Position numbers and translations under genes: made by a program. A stretch of DNA of 7,401 nucleotides from an uncultured Lachnospiraceae bacterium (GTDB taxonomy: Bacteria > Bacillota_A > Clostridia > Lachnospirales > Lachnospiraceae), in assembly GCA_947564305.1 (NCBI GenBank), contig CANOBT010000230.1, forward strand, positions 1 to 7,401, in the 5' to 3' direction. Positions 1-6,798 of this stretch are shown one piece after another; within the stretch, counting starts at the first letter, position 1, and the number at the start of each line of letters is the position of its first letter. The notes beneath the pieces were generated by a model. That model saw nothing but the letters and a program-made list of their open reading frames with translations, did no database searches and was not told where the DNA came from.

Positions 1-862
1 TGCTGACATTTCCCATCAACGCATGTTTCATAAGATTTTTTCTTGCCTCGCCCATAGCGACACAGGAATCAAAGCTTAATACATCCGAATGGATTTGTTC
101 TGCCTGTGGATATACGTTCCTCATCTGTCCGCAGATATGCATAATCGTACCCAACTTATCACCCTGAAGACTATCAAAAATCTGGTTATTATATTTTACC
201 GTATAATCCTCGAAAAGTTTCGGTCCAAGAATCTCACCTGTCCCGCTTGGATCAGATACCGCAATAACATCCGCGCCGGCTTCGATTTGCGCCCTTGCAA
301 ACTTAATAATCTCGTTAGTCACAACCTGCATATACCAATGTGCGTCCTCCCTTTTTTTGCGGATCTCTCTATAAAACACTGTAGGTTCCACCACAGAGCA
401 TGCGGTGCTTATCGGTCCTGTAATGTTTCCAATAATGGGCGCGTCCAGATTCTTCGACTTTAGAATTCGGATTGCGTCCAGTACAACCCTGACTCTTCCT
501 TTATTCATACATATAGGTGAGATACTCTTCCATTCGGACACCGAATTGATCGCATATCCGCTCACATGCGGTTCATTGACTTTGTTTCCCATTGTTACCT
601 GAGCCCCCATTGCCTCTGCCTCAACTGTCATGCAAAACGGGACCCCGACATTCTCAAAACAGCCATTTTCATAATTTGCAATTGCTAAATCTGCCATCAT
701 CTCAGCTTTCTGATGAGCTTCGGGCCAACTGATTCCTTTCCTGTCCATCAGATCGGTTGTAATCATATTCATCATTCCACCAGGACAAATACATGGCGGC
801 CTATCCGTTGTTTCCTGATGCATAGCCCTTCTCAACCTCTCTTTTGCATTCATAATTACCAT
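1..862 (-). CDS. Second UroD/MtaA/CmuA-family methyltransferase (3'-partial)
   Basis: The first 287 residues are visible; the frame is open to the left window edge, so the C-terminus (normally 340-370 residues in all) is missing. Start is taken as ATG at 862, with GGGAAG 6 bases upstream; an in-frame ATG at 853 lacks a ribosome binding site. Landmarks: N-A-K-E-R-L-R-R-A near the start, C-P-G-G-M-M, T-V-E-A-E-A-M-G-A, G-N-I-T-G-P-I-S-T, and the zinc-site half H-I-C-G (His242, Cys244); the third zinc ligand would lie beyond the window. The T-V-E-A-E-A and P-G-G-M-M segments make it closer to typical MtaA-like proteins than the other UroD-fold protein at 4762-5835, so the two are distinct and probably not redundant. 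It may be the methyl-acceptor enzyme or a second substrate-specific methyltransferase. It lies behind a terminator and may be expressed at a different level from the genes upstream. Confidence 0.88.
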   Translation of the reverse strand, partial: MVIMNAKERLRRAMHQETTDRPPCICPGGMMNMITTDLMDRKGISWPEAHQKAEMMADLAIANYENGCFENVGVPFCMTVEAEAMGAQVTMGNKVNEPHVSGYAINSVSEWKSISPICMNKGRVRVVLDAIRILKSKNLDAPIIGNITGPISTACSVVEPTVFYREIRKKREDAHWYMQVVTNEIIKFARAQIEAGADVIAVSDPSGTGEILGPKLFEDYTVKYNNQIFDSLQGDKLGTIMHICGQMRNVYPQAEQIHSDVLSFDSCVAMGEARKNLMKHALMGNVS

Positions 863-959
863 AAATTACTTCCCATGCCTCCGTCTGTTATTGAATATAA
901 AATTGCTATATCCCGATATCTTACGGGATACAGCAACTTTTCTCATTTCTCATTATTGT
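863..959 (-). other. Intergenic region between the MttB-family gene and the second UroD-family gene
   Basis: This 97-base gap is the largest in the window. It holds the terminator hairpin and, next to the downstream start, an ACGGAGG and a GGGAAG purine run. I see no convincing -35/-10 pair; with only about 40 bases between the hairpin and the next start, the downstream gene probably depends on terminator readthrough or on a promoter overlapping the hairpin. Confidence 0.6.
893..936 (-). terminator. Rho-independent terminator after the MttB-family gene
   Basis: On the minus strand TTGCTGTATCCCG (936-924) pairs with CGGGATATAGCAA (915-903): a 13-base-pair stem with one G-U wobble and an 8-base loop, followed by TTTTATATTC. 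AAAA just before the stem can also pair with the U-tract. The U-tract is short, so some readthrough is possible. The other strand has CTTTTCTCATTTCT after the hairpin, so it could work weakly in both directions. It lies 24 bases after the MttB-family stop and 41 bases before the next start. Confidence 0.85.
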
Positions 960-2375
960 TTAATATTTACACTGTGACGGCAAATACCTGTTTAAAATTC
1001 TCTTTTGTTCTGATGTTCTCTGGGGCAGCACATAATTATCTATTCTTCTTGCAATCTCATTCAGCGCATTATGTTTCAGCTCATCCTTACCCGGACACTC
1101 ATGCGGCGCAATTCCTCCTTTATAAAACCCTTTCGCCATAAAGAAATCTTCTCTAAATCTTTGCGAAGATTTCGTATAAAGAAAAGTATCCGTAGTCTTC
1201 GCCTTATACATATCCTCAATAATGCCGTCATCCAGACTCAAACTAATTCCCTTCAGATAACGATTGGAAACTCTGACCAATTCCTCGTCATAAATCGCCT
1301 TTTCAAAGCTGCCGCATGAAAATCCCGACATCAGACCGGGATATGCATATACAACGTCTAACTGCGTTAGTTCAAAGGGCATTAAAGTAGTCAGCGCAGA
1401 TTCTACACCGCTTTGATAATCAGGTCTTATCGCATCCGTCAACGCAGCGCAGATGGAGCTGCACAATTTGTAGGAAAGGCATAATTCATAGAATGCTACA
1501 GAAACAAATATTTCCTCGACCGAACCATATGTCGGCTGCATCGTACGCAAATCCGACTGTGTACTGCATACAGAATAATAAACTTCCGTCCCGGGCCTTA
1601 ATAACTGAATATACACAGTACCCGCCAGCGCAATCGCCATATCATGGACATTCAGTCCGAATATCGTAACAGGTCCCGTCAAATATCCGATGGAACATGG
1701 ACAAATCGTAACACTTTGTCCGTTCACTACCGCCGCTTTTATATTCAAAATACATTCGTCGTCATATGCCAACGGCGACATAGGACATACACATTGGTTC
1801 ATATAATTATCGTCTTCCTCTGTACTCCTGAACTCTTTTATCAGCTCAATCGCCTTACACGCGCTTGCGTATACTTCTTTATCTTTCGTATTATAGCTGC
1901 TTGCCCTAAAACCATTTGTAAAATACTTGTCACTGTACTTCAGCATCATTGCAATCTGAGCCAGATACTTATCTTCAGCATCATTATCACATGGATCGAC
2001 AACCGCAATGCCACAGCCTCCATATAGGTCGGATGTTTCGCCTAATTTATACATTTTCACCACATCAGCAACCGTAGCATTCCTGCAGATATTTGTATTT
2101 TCATCCAGAATATACGGTACCCCATAAAACAACTGGCTTGTTACGCTTCTCTCCGTTATTTCCCCAATCTCAAAAGACGAGAAACAAGCTAACGCTTCTT
2201 CAATCTGGTGATCTGTGAAATATACATACTGACCGTCTACTTTCATTCCATGTGCACGAAATAATTCCAGCGCTTCTTCATTTTCAAAACGAATTCCCAC
2301 TTTTTGCAGCACTTCCGAAACTTTATCATGTAATTCAGATATTAGCCTGTCATTTAAAAACCTTCTAATTTGCAT
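960..2375 (-). CDS. MttB-family (trimethylamine methyltransferase family) protein, non-pyrrolysine
   Basis: Substrate:corrinoid methyltransferase of the MttB superfamily (COG5598), a TIM-barrel enzyme that demethylates amines. Members without pyrrolysine act on quaternary amines such as glycine betaine (MtgB), proline betaine (MtpB), carnitine (MtcB) and gamma-butyrobetaine (MtyB); the substrate here is not predictable. Family landmarks: N-terminal helix followed by V-G-I-R-F-E-N-E-E-A-L-E-L, then C-P-M-S-P-L-A-Y-D-D-E (about 197-207), C-P-C-S-I-G-Y-L-T-G-P-V-T (about 225-237), Q-L-L-R-P-G-T-E-V-Y-Y (about 257-267), a T-D...D-Y-Q-S-G-V-E segment and S-G-F-S-C-G-S-F-E-K (about 350-359). There is no in-frame TAG, so no pyrrolysine. 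I chose ATG 2375 (471 residues) over ATG 2387 because GGAGG sits 5 bases before 2375, while 2387 has no ribosome binding site. The gene ends in TAA and is followed by a terminator. Confidence 0.92.
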   Translation of the reverse strand: MQIRRFLNDRLISELHDKVSEVLQKVGIRFENEEALELFRAHGMKVDGQYVYFTDHQIEEALACFSSFEIGEITERSVTSQLFYGVPYILDENTNICRNATVADVVKMYKLGETSDLYGGCGIAVVDPCDNDAEDKYLAQIAMMLKYSDKYFTNGFRASSYNTKDKEVYASACKAIELIKEFRSTEEDDNYMNQCVCPMSPLAYDDECILNIKAAVVNGQSVTICPCSIGYLTGPVTIFGLNVHDMAIALAGTVYIQLLRPGTEVYYSVCSTQSDLRTMQPTYGSVEEIFVSVAFYELCLSYKLCSSICAALTDAIRPDYQSGVESALTTLMPFELTQLDVVYAYPGLMSGFSCGSFEKAIYDEELVRVSNRYLKGISLSLDDGIIEDMYKAKTTDTFLYTKSSQRFREDFFMAKGFYKGGIAPHECPGKDELKHNALNEIARRIDNYVLPQRTSEQKRILNRYLPSQCKY

Positions 2376-2380
2376 CTTTG

Positions 2381-2385
2381 CCTCC
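2381..2385 (-). promoter_or_regulatory. Ribosome binding site deciding the MttB-family start
   Basis: GGAGG with spacer CAAAG to ATG 2375. It overlaps the alternative upstream ATG at 2387, which has only ATTAGCCCT before it, so the shorter start is favoured. Confidence 0.85.
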
Positions 2386-2391
2386 ATAGGG

Positions 2392-2664
2392 CTAATGGAT
2401 ATGCTGTTTTACTTTTTCTTTTCCATATCCTGTCAGCTCATATTTACAGATTAACTGTTTATCCGCACTTTCATAACAATCTTTTACATCTACAAGACCA
2501 ACTCCGCGCATAGACATCATATGCTCGTCGATTGCCGAAGGCGTGCACTGCTTTTCATTTGGATACTGTCCTTTTACAGCTTCATATAATTCAGCCGGCT
2601 CCAATGCAGTTCCTCTTTCTTCAAGAACTTTTAATAAAGTAAATCTTAATGGTAATGTTTTCAC
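2392..2664 (-). CDS. Small winged-helix-like protein, possible local regulator
   Basis: 90 residues; I do not recognise a named family. Predicted elements fit a winged helix: helix 1 (5-18), helix 2 (22-31, P-A-E-L-Y-E-A-V), a candidate recognition helix (42-55, after C-T-P-S-A), then a strand-wing-strand region (57-78, V-G-L-V-D-V... Y-E-L-T-G-Y-G). The L-T-x-x-G-K-E-K end is typical of winged-helix transcription factors. It may sense the substrate or methylation state and control the operon, or it could be a protein partner without DNA binding; neither is shown. Start is GTG at 2664, decided by an ideal AGGAGG 6 bases upstream. It is 10 bases from the permease stop and 16 bases ahead of the chosen MttB-family start. 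Confidence 0.8.
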   Translation of the reverse strand: MKTLPLRFTLLKVLEERGTALEPAELYEAVKGQYPNEKQCTPSAIDEHMMSMRGVGLVDVKDCYESADKQLICKYELTGYGKEKVKQHIH

Positions 2665-2670
2665 AGTACA

Positions 2671-2676
2671 CCTCCT
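2671..2676 (-). promoter_or_regulatory. Ribosome binding site supporting a GTG start
   Basis: AGGAGG with a 6-base spacer to GTG at 2664. It overlaps the permease TAG stop (2675-2677), so translation of the two genes is probably coupled. Confidence 0.85.
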
Positions 2677-3679
2677 AATTATCCCTTACGTTCAAAATTT
2701 CGCTTGGTTTACCGGCAACAAAAACTGCCCCTATAAATATCATAACTGCTCCAACGACAATGTTCCAGGTGATACTTACAGAACCATAAAAGATCCAGCC
2801 AAAAATTACTCCCCACAGGGAATATGTAATCATCAACGCCATCGCTCTGGATGCTCCCGTCATATTAATAGCATTATAATACCAGAAATAAGAAATACCA
2901 TTAACAAACGCCGCAGCAACCAGGATTAACGTCCATGGAGATGTAAACGCAGCCGCAAAAAGCTTATATCCGGCCGCTCCAAATCCGGCCACAAATGGAA
3001 GTACGCAGATAAAATATGCTATAAATGATACAAACCATCTAATACCGATTGCAAGATCGGGATCCACCAAATCCATTCCATAAGCACATACTACTCCTTC
3101 CATTCCCCATCCAATCGTCGCTAAAATGCAAGCAATAATGCCTACAATGAAATTGGGATATACCTCGCCGCTAGGCGCTACATAAGTGACTACAATCGCA
3201 CCGACCACGCATAGAAGAATACCGATCCATCCATTTTTTGAAATCTTTTCTTTCAGAAAAATTCTGCATAAAACAGCGCCAATGGCAGGGTAAATCGCTG
3301 TAATTGCCATCGTGTAAAACGGTCCTGCCAGGTACAATCCACAATAATACCCACTCATCGCAATAGGACCGCCAAATATTGCTCCCAAACAAATTATCAA
3401 ACCTGGTTTTGTTTTTAAGATTCTAAAATATTCTTTTCCTTTTCCTTTTTTACAATTAATACAAAAGGTCACCAAACCCGCAAAAAGATCCCCCAAACAT
3501 GCCCCGACTAACGGTACAATATAGAGACTCACATCTGCATAGCTGGCAAATGGTTCATAGCCAAACGCGATGGCCATAACTACCCCGCCTAATCCCCAAA
3601 GCATTCCTGCTATAGCGCCTATCGTAATACCCTTCTTCGTGTATCTAAGTTTTTTATCAAATAGAAGTTGTGTAATCAT
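2675..3679 (-). CDS. DMT-superfamily permease, EamA type (10 TM)
   Basis: 334 residues with about ten predicted hydrophobic helices (roughly 17-39, 51-73, 93-112, 116-140, 149-168, 176-198, 208-232, 246-265, 277-298, 304-325), arranged as two EamA-like halves. The end of the fourth helix region has the A-I-Y-P-A-I-G-A-V-L segment followed by F-L-K-E-K-I, a common EamA signature. It acts in the cytoplasmic membrane as a metabolite importer or exporter. The substrate is not predictable; its place between the corrinoid and MttB-family genes suggests the methylated substrate or the demethylated product. Start is ATG at 3679, preceded by AAGGA at 6 bases. Gap to the corrinoid gene is 21 bases. Its TAG stop overlaps the ribosome binding site of the next gene. 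Confidence 0.9.
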   Translation of the reverse strand: MITQLLFDKKLRYTKKGITIGAIAGMLWGLGGVVMAIAFGYEPFASYADVSLYIVPLVGACLGDLFAGLVTFCINCKKGKGKEYFRILKTKPGLIICLGAIFGGPIAMSGYYCGLYLAGPFYTMAITAIYPAIGAVLCRIFLKEKISKNGWIGILLCVVGAIVVTYVAPSGEVYPNFIVGIIACILATIGWGMEGVVCAYGMDLVDPDLAIGIRWFVSFIAYFICVLPFVAGFGAAGYKLFAAAFTSPWTLILVAAAFVNGISYFWYYNAINMTGASRAMALMITYSLWGVIFGWIFYGSVSITWNIVVGAVMIFIGAVFVAGKPSEILNVRDN

Positions 3680-3700
3680 CTCTTTTCCTTCCTAAAAAAA

Positions 3701-4747
3701 TCACATTCCTAAAACGACATCCGTTTCTTTCATTCCTACAAATTTTTTTGCCAGCTTTACTGCTTCCACCGCATTCGCCGTATAGCCGTCCGCACCGATC
3801 TCATCCGCATATTTCTTCGAGATAGGACTGCCGCCTATCATAATCTTAAAACGGTCACGGACACCCTTCTCCACAAGTTTATCGATTACTGTCTTCATAC
3901 CGCCCATTGTTGTCGTCATCAATGTAGACATGCAAATAATAGAAGCCCCTGTCTCCATCGCCTTATCAACGAAATGATCCAACGGCACGTCCCGCCCCAA
4001 ATCGATCACCTCAAAACCTGCTGTTTCCAACATGATCTTAACCAGATTTTTTCCGATGTCATGCGTATCGCCTTCTACTACACCGATCACTACCTTATAA
4101 CCTTTCTCGTTTATACTTGTAATAGGCAGATAAGGACGCAGAACATCCAATCCTGCATACATTGCGTCCGAACAAAGCAATATATCTGTCACAAAATATT
4201 CCTCCGCATCAAAAAGAGCGCTGGCCTTGTTCATACCGTCTAACAGACCTTCATAAATACCGTCAAAAGCAGAAAAACCTTCTTCTATATATGTGCGCGC
4301 AACTTCGGCAATCTCCTCTTCCTCCATCTCCACAACACATTCCGATAATCTGGAAATCAGCTCTGCCTTCCGCTTTTCATCCTTCCCGGACACAGGCAAC
4401 GCAGGCTCTTCCGCTTTATTCCGGACAGAACAACCATTGATTTTTTCCGCGTACTTTTCCATCAGCGCATCAAGCCCTGGAAAATGTGAAGCAACAGATT
4501 CATGATTTCCCGTATCAATATTTTGACTAACCGAGTCTGCCTCCTTCACTGCATCCCCCGTGAGAAATTCAACAAACTTATCTGCACATTCTGAACAAAA
4601 CTGCATTTCGCTCAATTTACTATATTTATTCGGCTGACTTTGCGAAGGCATATTTCCGTCCTCTTTCAAAATCACCGGAACAATACTAATCGGATCCCTT
4701 TGTATAATTTTTCCACATTTATCACATACAAATACTACTTTTTTCAT
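3701..4747 (-). CDS. Corrinoid (B12-binding) methyltransferase protein with N-terminal four-Cys extension
   Basis: Carries the cobalamin that shuttles methyl groups between substrate and acceptor methyltransferases (MttC/MtbC/MtaC role). In the 348-residue form, residues about 125-210 are the helical cap (methionine-synthase-like B12-binding_2) and about 218-345 are the Rossmann cobalamin domain. The D-T-H-D-I-G motif (227-232) places the lower axial ligand at His229; S-T-L-M-T-T-T-M and the I-G-G-S-P segment follow as expected. Ordinary corrinoid proteins are about 210-230 residues. The extra N-terminal 120 hold a C-x2-C...C-x2-C set (Cys8, 11, 51, 54), probably a zinc ribbon or rubredoxin-like knuckle, then a polar linker with an amphipathic helix (about 90-104). 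An in-frame TTG at 4774 would add nine residues and overlap the preceding gene; ATG 4747 with an upstream GAGAGTGG is more plausible, though this ribosome binding site is weak. Stop is TGA. Confidence 0.93.
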   Translation of the reverse strand: MKKVVFVCDKCGKIIQRDPISIVPVILKEDGNMPSQSQPNKYSKLSEMQFCSECADKFVEFLTGDAVKEADSVSQNIDTGNHESVASHFPGLDALMEKYAEKINGCSVRNKAEEPALPVSGKDEKRKAELISRLSECVVEMEEEEIAEVARTYIEEGFSAFDGIYEGLLDGMNKASALFDAEEYFVTDILLCSDAMYAGLDVLRPYLPITSINEKGYKVVIGVVEGDTHDIGKNLVKIMLETAGFEVIDLGRDVPLDHFVDKAMETGASIICMSTLMTTTMGGMKTVIDKLVEKGVRDRFKIMIGGSPISKKYADEIGADGYTANAVEAVKLAKKFVGMKETDVVLGM

Positions 4748-4761
4748 AATCCACTCTCTTT

Positions 4762-5835
4762 CTAATTCATCCAATTCCCTGGAGTCAACGGATATTTGCC
4801 GTATTTCCTCGCTGCTGTCATAAATGCATCAATGTTCTCTAACGGAACATCGCCGTTTAAATCACACCCTGTACACAATACATAACCATGAGCGCTGTCA
4901 TACGCATCCTGAATACATTGCCGGCATGCCTCGTCAACGTCCTTTGTACTGCCAAGAATCATTATGTCTACAGGATCAATATTGCCTGCTAACGGTATCT
5001 GTGGACCTACTATACTTTTGGCAAAACTTATCCTCACCCGATTATCAATACTAATCATGTCAGGTCTTGTCTCAACCATCTCCGTAAGAATAGTCTTAGC
5101 GTCTCCGCAAATGTGATAGCAGACTATACCGCCTTTTGCATGAATATTATTCATCAGCTCAATTGTATATGGTTTTACGAATTCTTTATATGCGCTGACA
5201 CTGATCATACTCCCCGTTGCAACCGGTTCGCAGACTAAAATCATAGCGCCGGCTTTCATAAATTCATTATGAACTTCAAGTAAAGTATCCGTGCATAAAC
5301 GCATCAATCTATGCACGGCCTTGGGATCTCTAACTGTTGCCTTCAAAAGCTTGTCTATCGGATATATACTGGAAACGGATGTAAATGGTCCTGCAATCAG
5401 AGCAGCCGTCGGTACTTCCTTACCCAACTCATTAATGAGGATCTTAGCACAATCCACATGTTTTTGGAACTTAGGGTCATTTTTTAACCTGCATCTATCA
5501 AAATCCAGCTGTCCGATATCTTTCAATTCCTGTAATACATGACGCTCCACTGCCGGCACAGCATCTTCCGGATCTCCCATCACACTTCCCAAAGCACTTC
5601 CAATCGAATGAAGCCCATAATCTGCAATCAGCAGATCATTTCCAAATCGTTTATATGCTTCTATCTGGCAATAGGCCTCTGTTATAGCCGTGGACCTTTT
5701 CTGCTTATGCGTCATACCTGTCACTTTTCCGGACATAGAACAGATCAATGGCATCGCCAAAATACGATCCATATCTCTCCCTGCCCAAAAATTCCCCAGA
5801 CGTTCCGCAGGCGTCATATGATCATCTTTATGCAT
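4762..5835 (-). CDS. UroD/MtaA/CmuA-family corrinoid methyltransferase
   Basis: 357 residues with the uroporphyrinogen decarboxylase fold used by zinc-dependent corrinoid methyltransferases (MtaA, MtbA, CmuA, and some substrate-specific enzymes). The opening T-P-A-E-R-L and the internal E-P-V-A-T-G-S-M-I segment fit the family. The zinc site H-x-C...C is visible: His241 and Cys243 in Y-H-I-C-G-D, and Cys324 in L-C-T-G-C-D-L, which argues for methyl transfer and against haem synthesis. The likely role is moving methyl between the neighbouring corrinoid protein and an acceptor (tetrahydrofolate, coenzyme M or another thiol); direction and acceptor cannot be read from sequence. The longest open frame begins at a TTG at 5889, inside the upstream shell gene. 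I chose ATG at 5835 because GGAGGA lies 5 bases upstream and the added residues would be an atypical Arg-rich stretch. The corrinoid gene begins 14 bases after its TAG stop. Confidence 0.9.
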   Translation of the reverse strand: MHKDDHMTPAERLGNFWAGRDMDRILAMPLICSMSGKVTGMTHKQKRSTAITEAYCQIEAYKRFGNDLLIADYGLHSIGSALGSVMGDPEDAVPAVERHVLQELKDIGQLDFDRCRLKNDPKFQKHVDCAKILINELGKEVPTAALIAGPFTSVSSIYPIDKLLKATVRDPKAVHRLMRLCTDTLLEVHNEFMKAGAMILVCEPVATGSMISVSAYKEFVKPYTIELMNNIHAKGGIVCYHICGDAKTILTEMVETRPDMISIDNRVRISFAKSIVGPQIPLAGNIDPVDIMILGSTKDVDEACRQCIQDAYDSAHGYVLCTGCDLNGDVPLENIDAFMTAARKYGKYPLTPGNWMN

Positions 5836-5840
5836 CTTTC

Positions 5841-5846
5841 TCCTCC
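5841..5846 (-). promoter_or_regulatory. Ribosome binding site deciding the 5835 start
   Basis: GGAGGA with a 5-base spacer to the ATG at 5835. It lies inside the longer open frame from TTG 5889, so it favours the shorter, family-typical N-terminus. Confidence 0.85.
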
Positions 5847-5878
5847 AGCGTAACCCCATCCTGAAAATCCGATCAACT

Positions 5879-6163
5879 TTATTTATCAACAGTAGGAAGA
5901 ATAGCTTCTACATCCTGATGTGGACGCGGGATTACATGTACTGACACAAGCTCCCCTACTCTCTGCGCGGCAGCGGCGCCTGCATCTGTAGCGGCCTTAA
6001 CTGCGCCGACATCTCCCCGCACCATAACGGTTACCAACCCACCGCCTACAAACTCTTTACCGACTAAGTAAACATTCGCCGCCTTTACCATAGCATCCGC
6101 AGCTTCTATAGCGCCCACAAGTCCCTTTGTTTCAATCATTCCTAATGCATCCTGTTTTGCCAT
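5879..6163 (-). CDS. BMC-H shell protein, PduA/EutM type
   Basis: 94 residues, the normal length for a canonical hexameric shell protein. Motifs run in family order: [11 protein letters not shown] (residues 6-16), the pore segment F-V-G-G-G-L-V (38-44), [15 protein letters not shown] (48-62) and H-V-I-P-R-P-H-x-D-V-E-x-I-L-P (76-90). It is probably the major facet protein. The pore loop has three glycines in a row (F-V-G-G-G-L), whereas PduA has a K-I-G-S-G-L type loop. The start is ATG at 6163, with AGGAGG 8 bases upstream. It follows the extended BMC-H gene by 33 bases, and the methyltransferase gene starts 43 bases after its stop, which links shell and methyl-transfer genes in one unit. 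Confidence 0.97.
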   Translation of the reverse strand: MAKQDALGMIETKGLVGAIEAADAMVKAANVYLVGKEFVGGGLVTVMVRGDVGAVKAATDAGAAAAQRVGELVSVHVIPRPHQDVEAILPTVDK

Positions 6164-6196
6164 TTGTATTTCCTCCTAATTTCATAATTCTTGTTT

Positions 6197-6787
6197 TTAT
6201 TCGTTCAATTTTTTTCGAGAGTCACCTAACTCTGCTCCCATGTAAAACTCATTCAATCTTTCTAACAACTCTTTTTTTGTTAAACTTTCCGCTGCTTTTT
6301 CGTTCATTCCCAATTCCGGATATTCATGACAGATTAACCCTTTAATCTCGCTTAACCTGACGCGCTTCAGACGTGAAAACGCCCTGTCAATTCCATTGGA
6401 TCTGATCATCTCTTCTACAAATATCCGGTTAACCTCAGTCTTTTCCGGCTCATCGTTCTGTTCTTCACTTGGCCTTTGCTGCGAAATCATGCCAGAAGTC
6501 CTTCCATTCGAAGCTGCAGCGCCAACCATCAGACCTTCAAGACTCTCGTGCGGACGCGGAATAACATGCTTGGACAGAAGTGTTCCTCCCATCTTTTCGA
6601 TGGCGGCAGCCGCTGCATCTATGGATGCCTTACACGCAGCCACATCTCCCGTAATCGTAATTGCAACAATACCGCTTTTTACATATGTCCTTTCTACCAA
6701 ACATACATCTGCAGCCTTAAGCATCGCATCAGCGCCTTCAAGCGCAGCAACCAACCCTTTCGTCTCAATGAATCCTAAAGCCTGCAT
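6197..6787 (-). CDS. BMC-H shell protein with long C-terminal extension
   Basis: Residues 1-87 are a single BMC domain (Pfam BMC type): the opening A-L-G-F-I-E-T-K-G motif, the pore-loop region V-K-S-G-I-V (36-41), the T-G-D-V-A-A-C-K segment and the closing H-V-I-P-R-P-H (74-80). Such proteins form hexagonal tiles in shell facets. A 109-residue extension follows: a Ser/Glu/Gln-rich linker (about 93-118), then a basic helical region (about 119-182) containing R-L-S-E-I-K-G-L-I and ending in T-K-K-E-L-L-E-R-L. EutK and PduK also carry C-terminal extensions (helix-turn-helix in EutK), and some clostridial shell proteins have a comparable helical tail. I cannot assign this one to a known domain. 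The start is ATG at 6787, with AGGAGGAGG ending 3 bases upstream; that site overlaps the stop codon of the preceding gene, suggesting translational coupling. Confidence 0.93.
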   Translation of the reverse strand: MQALGFIETKGLVAALEGADAMLKAADVCLVERTYVKSGIVAITITGDVAACKASIDAAAAAIEKMGGTLLSKHVIPRPHESLEGLMVGAAASNGRTSGMISQQRPSEEQNDEPEKTEVNRIFVEEMIRSNGIDRAFSRLKRVRLSEIKGLICHEYPELGMNEKAAESLTKKELLERLNEFYMGAELGDSRKKLNE

Positions 6788-6798
6788 ATTCCTCCTCC

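Noticed and set aside
89..602. Overlapping plus-strand open frames at the left end
   Set aside because: Antisense to a well-supported UroD/MtaA-family reading frame; no family motifs.
880..940. Promoter overlapping the hairpin (TTGCTG, 17 bases, GGATAT)
   Set aside because: The -10 match is poor and the sequence is already explained by the hairpin stem; kept only as a possibility.
713..1141. Plus-strand open frame of 142 residues
   Set aside because: It overlaps the end of the MttB-family gene, the terminator and the start of the second UroD-family gene on the other strand, has no ribosome binding site I can see and reads as low-information His/Ser/Pro-rich sequence.
2373..2394. Readthrough of the TAG at 2392 as pyrrolysine
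   Set aside because: The frame meets another TAG after eight codons, no pyrrolysine genes are visible and TAG is a common stop in this window.
3701..4774. TTG start at 4774 for the corrinoid protein, adding 9 residues
   Set aside because: It has no properly spaced ribosome binding site and overlaps the end of the preceding gene; ATG 4747 gives a start just before the cysteine motif. Not fully excluded.
4762..5835. HemE (haem biosynthesis uroporphyrinogen decarboxylase)
   Set aside because: The H-x-C...C zinc site and the adjacent corrinoid and MttB-family genes indicate methyl transfer.
4762..5889. TTG start at 5889 for the UroD-fold gene, adding 18 residues
   Set aside because: It starts inside the preceding shell gene, adds an Arg-rich stretch foreign to the family, and a strong GGAGGA sits before ATG 5835.
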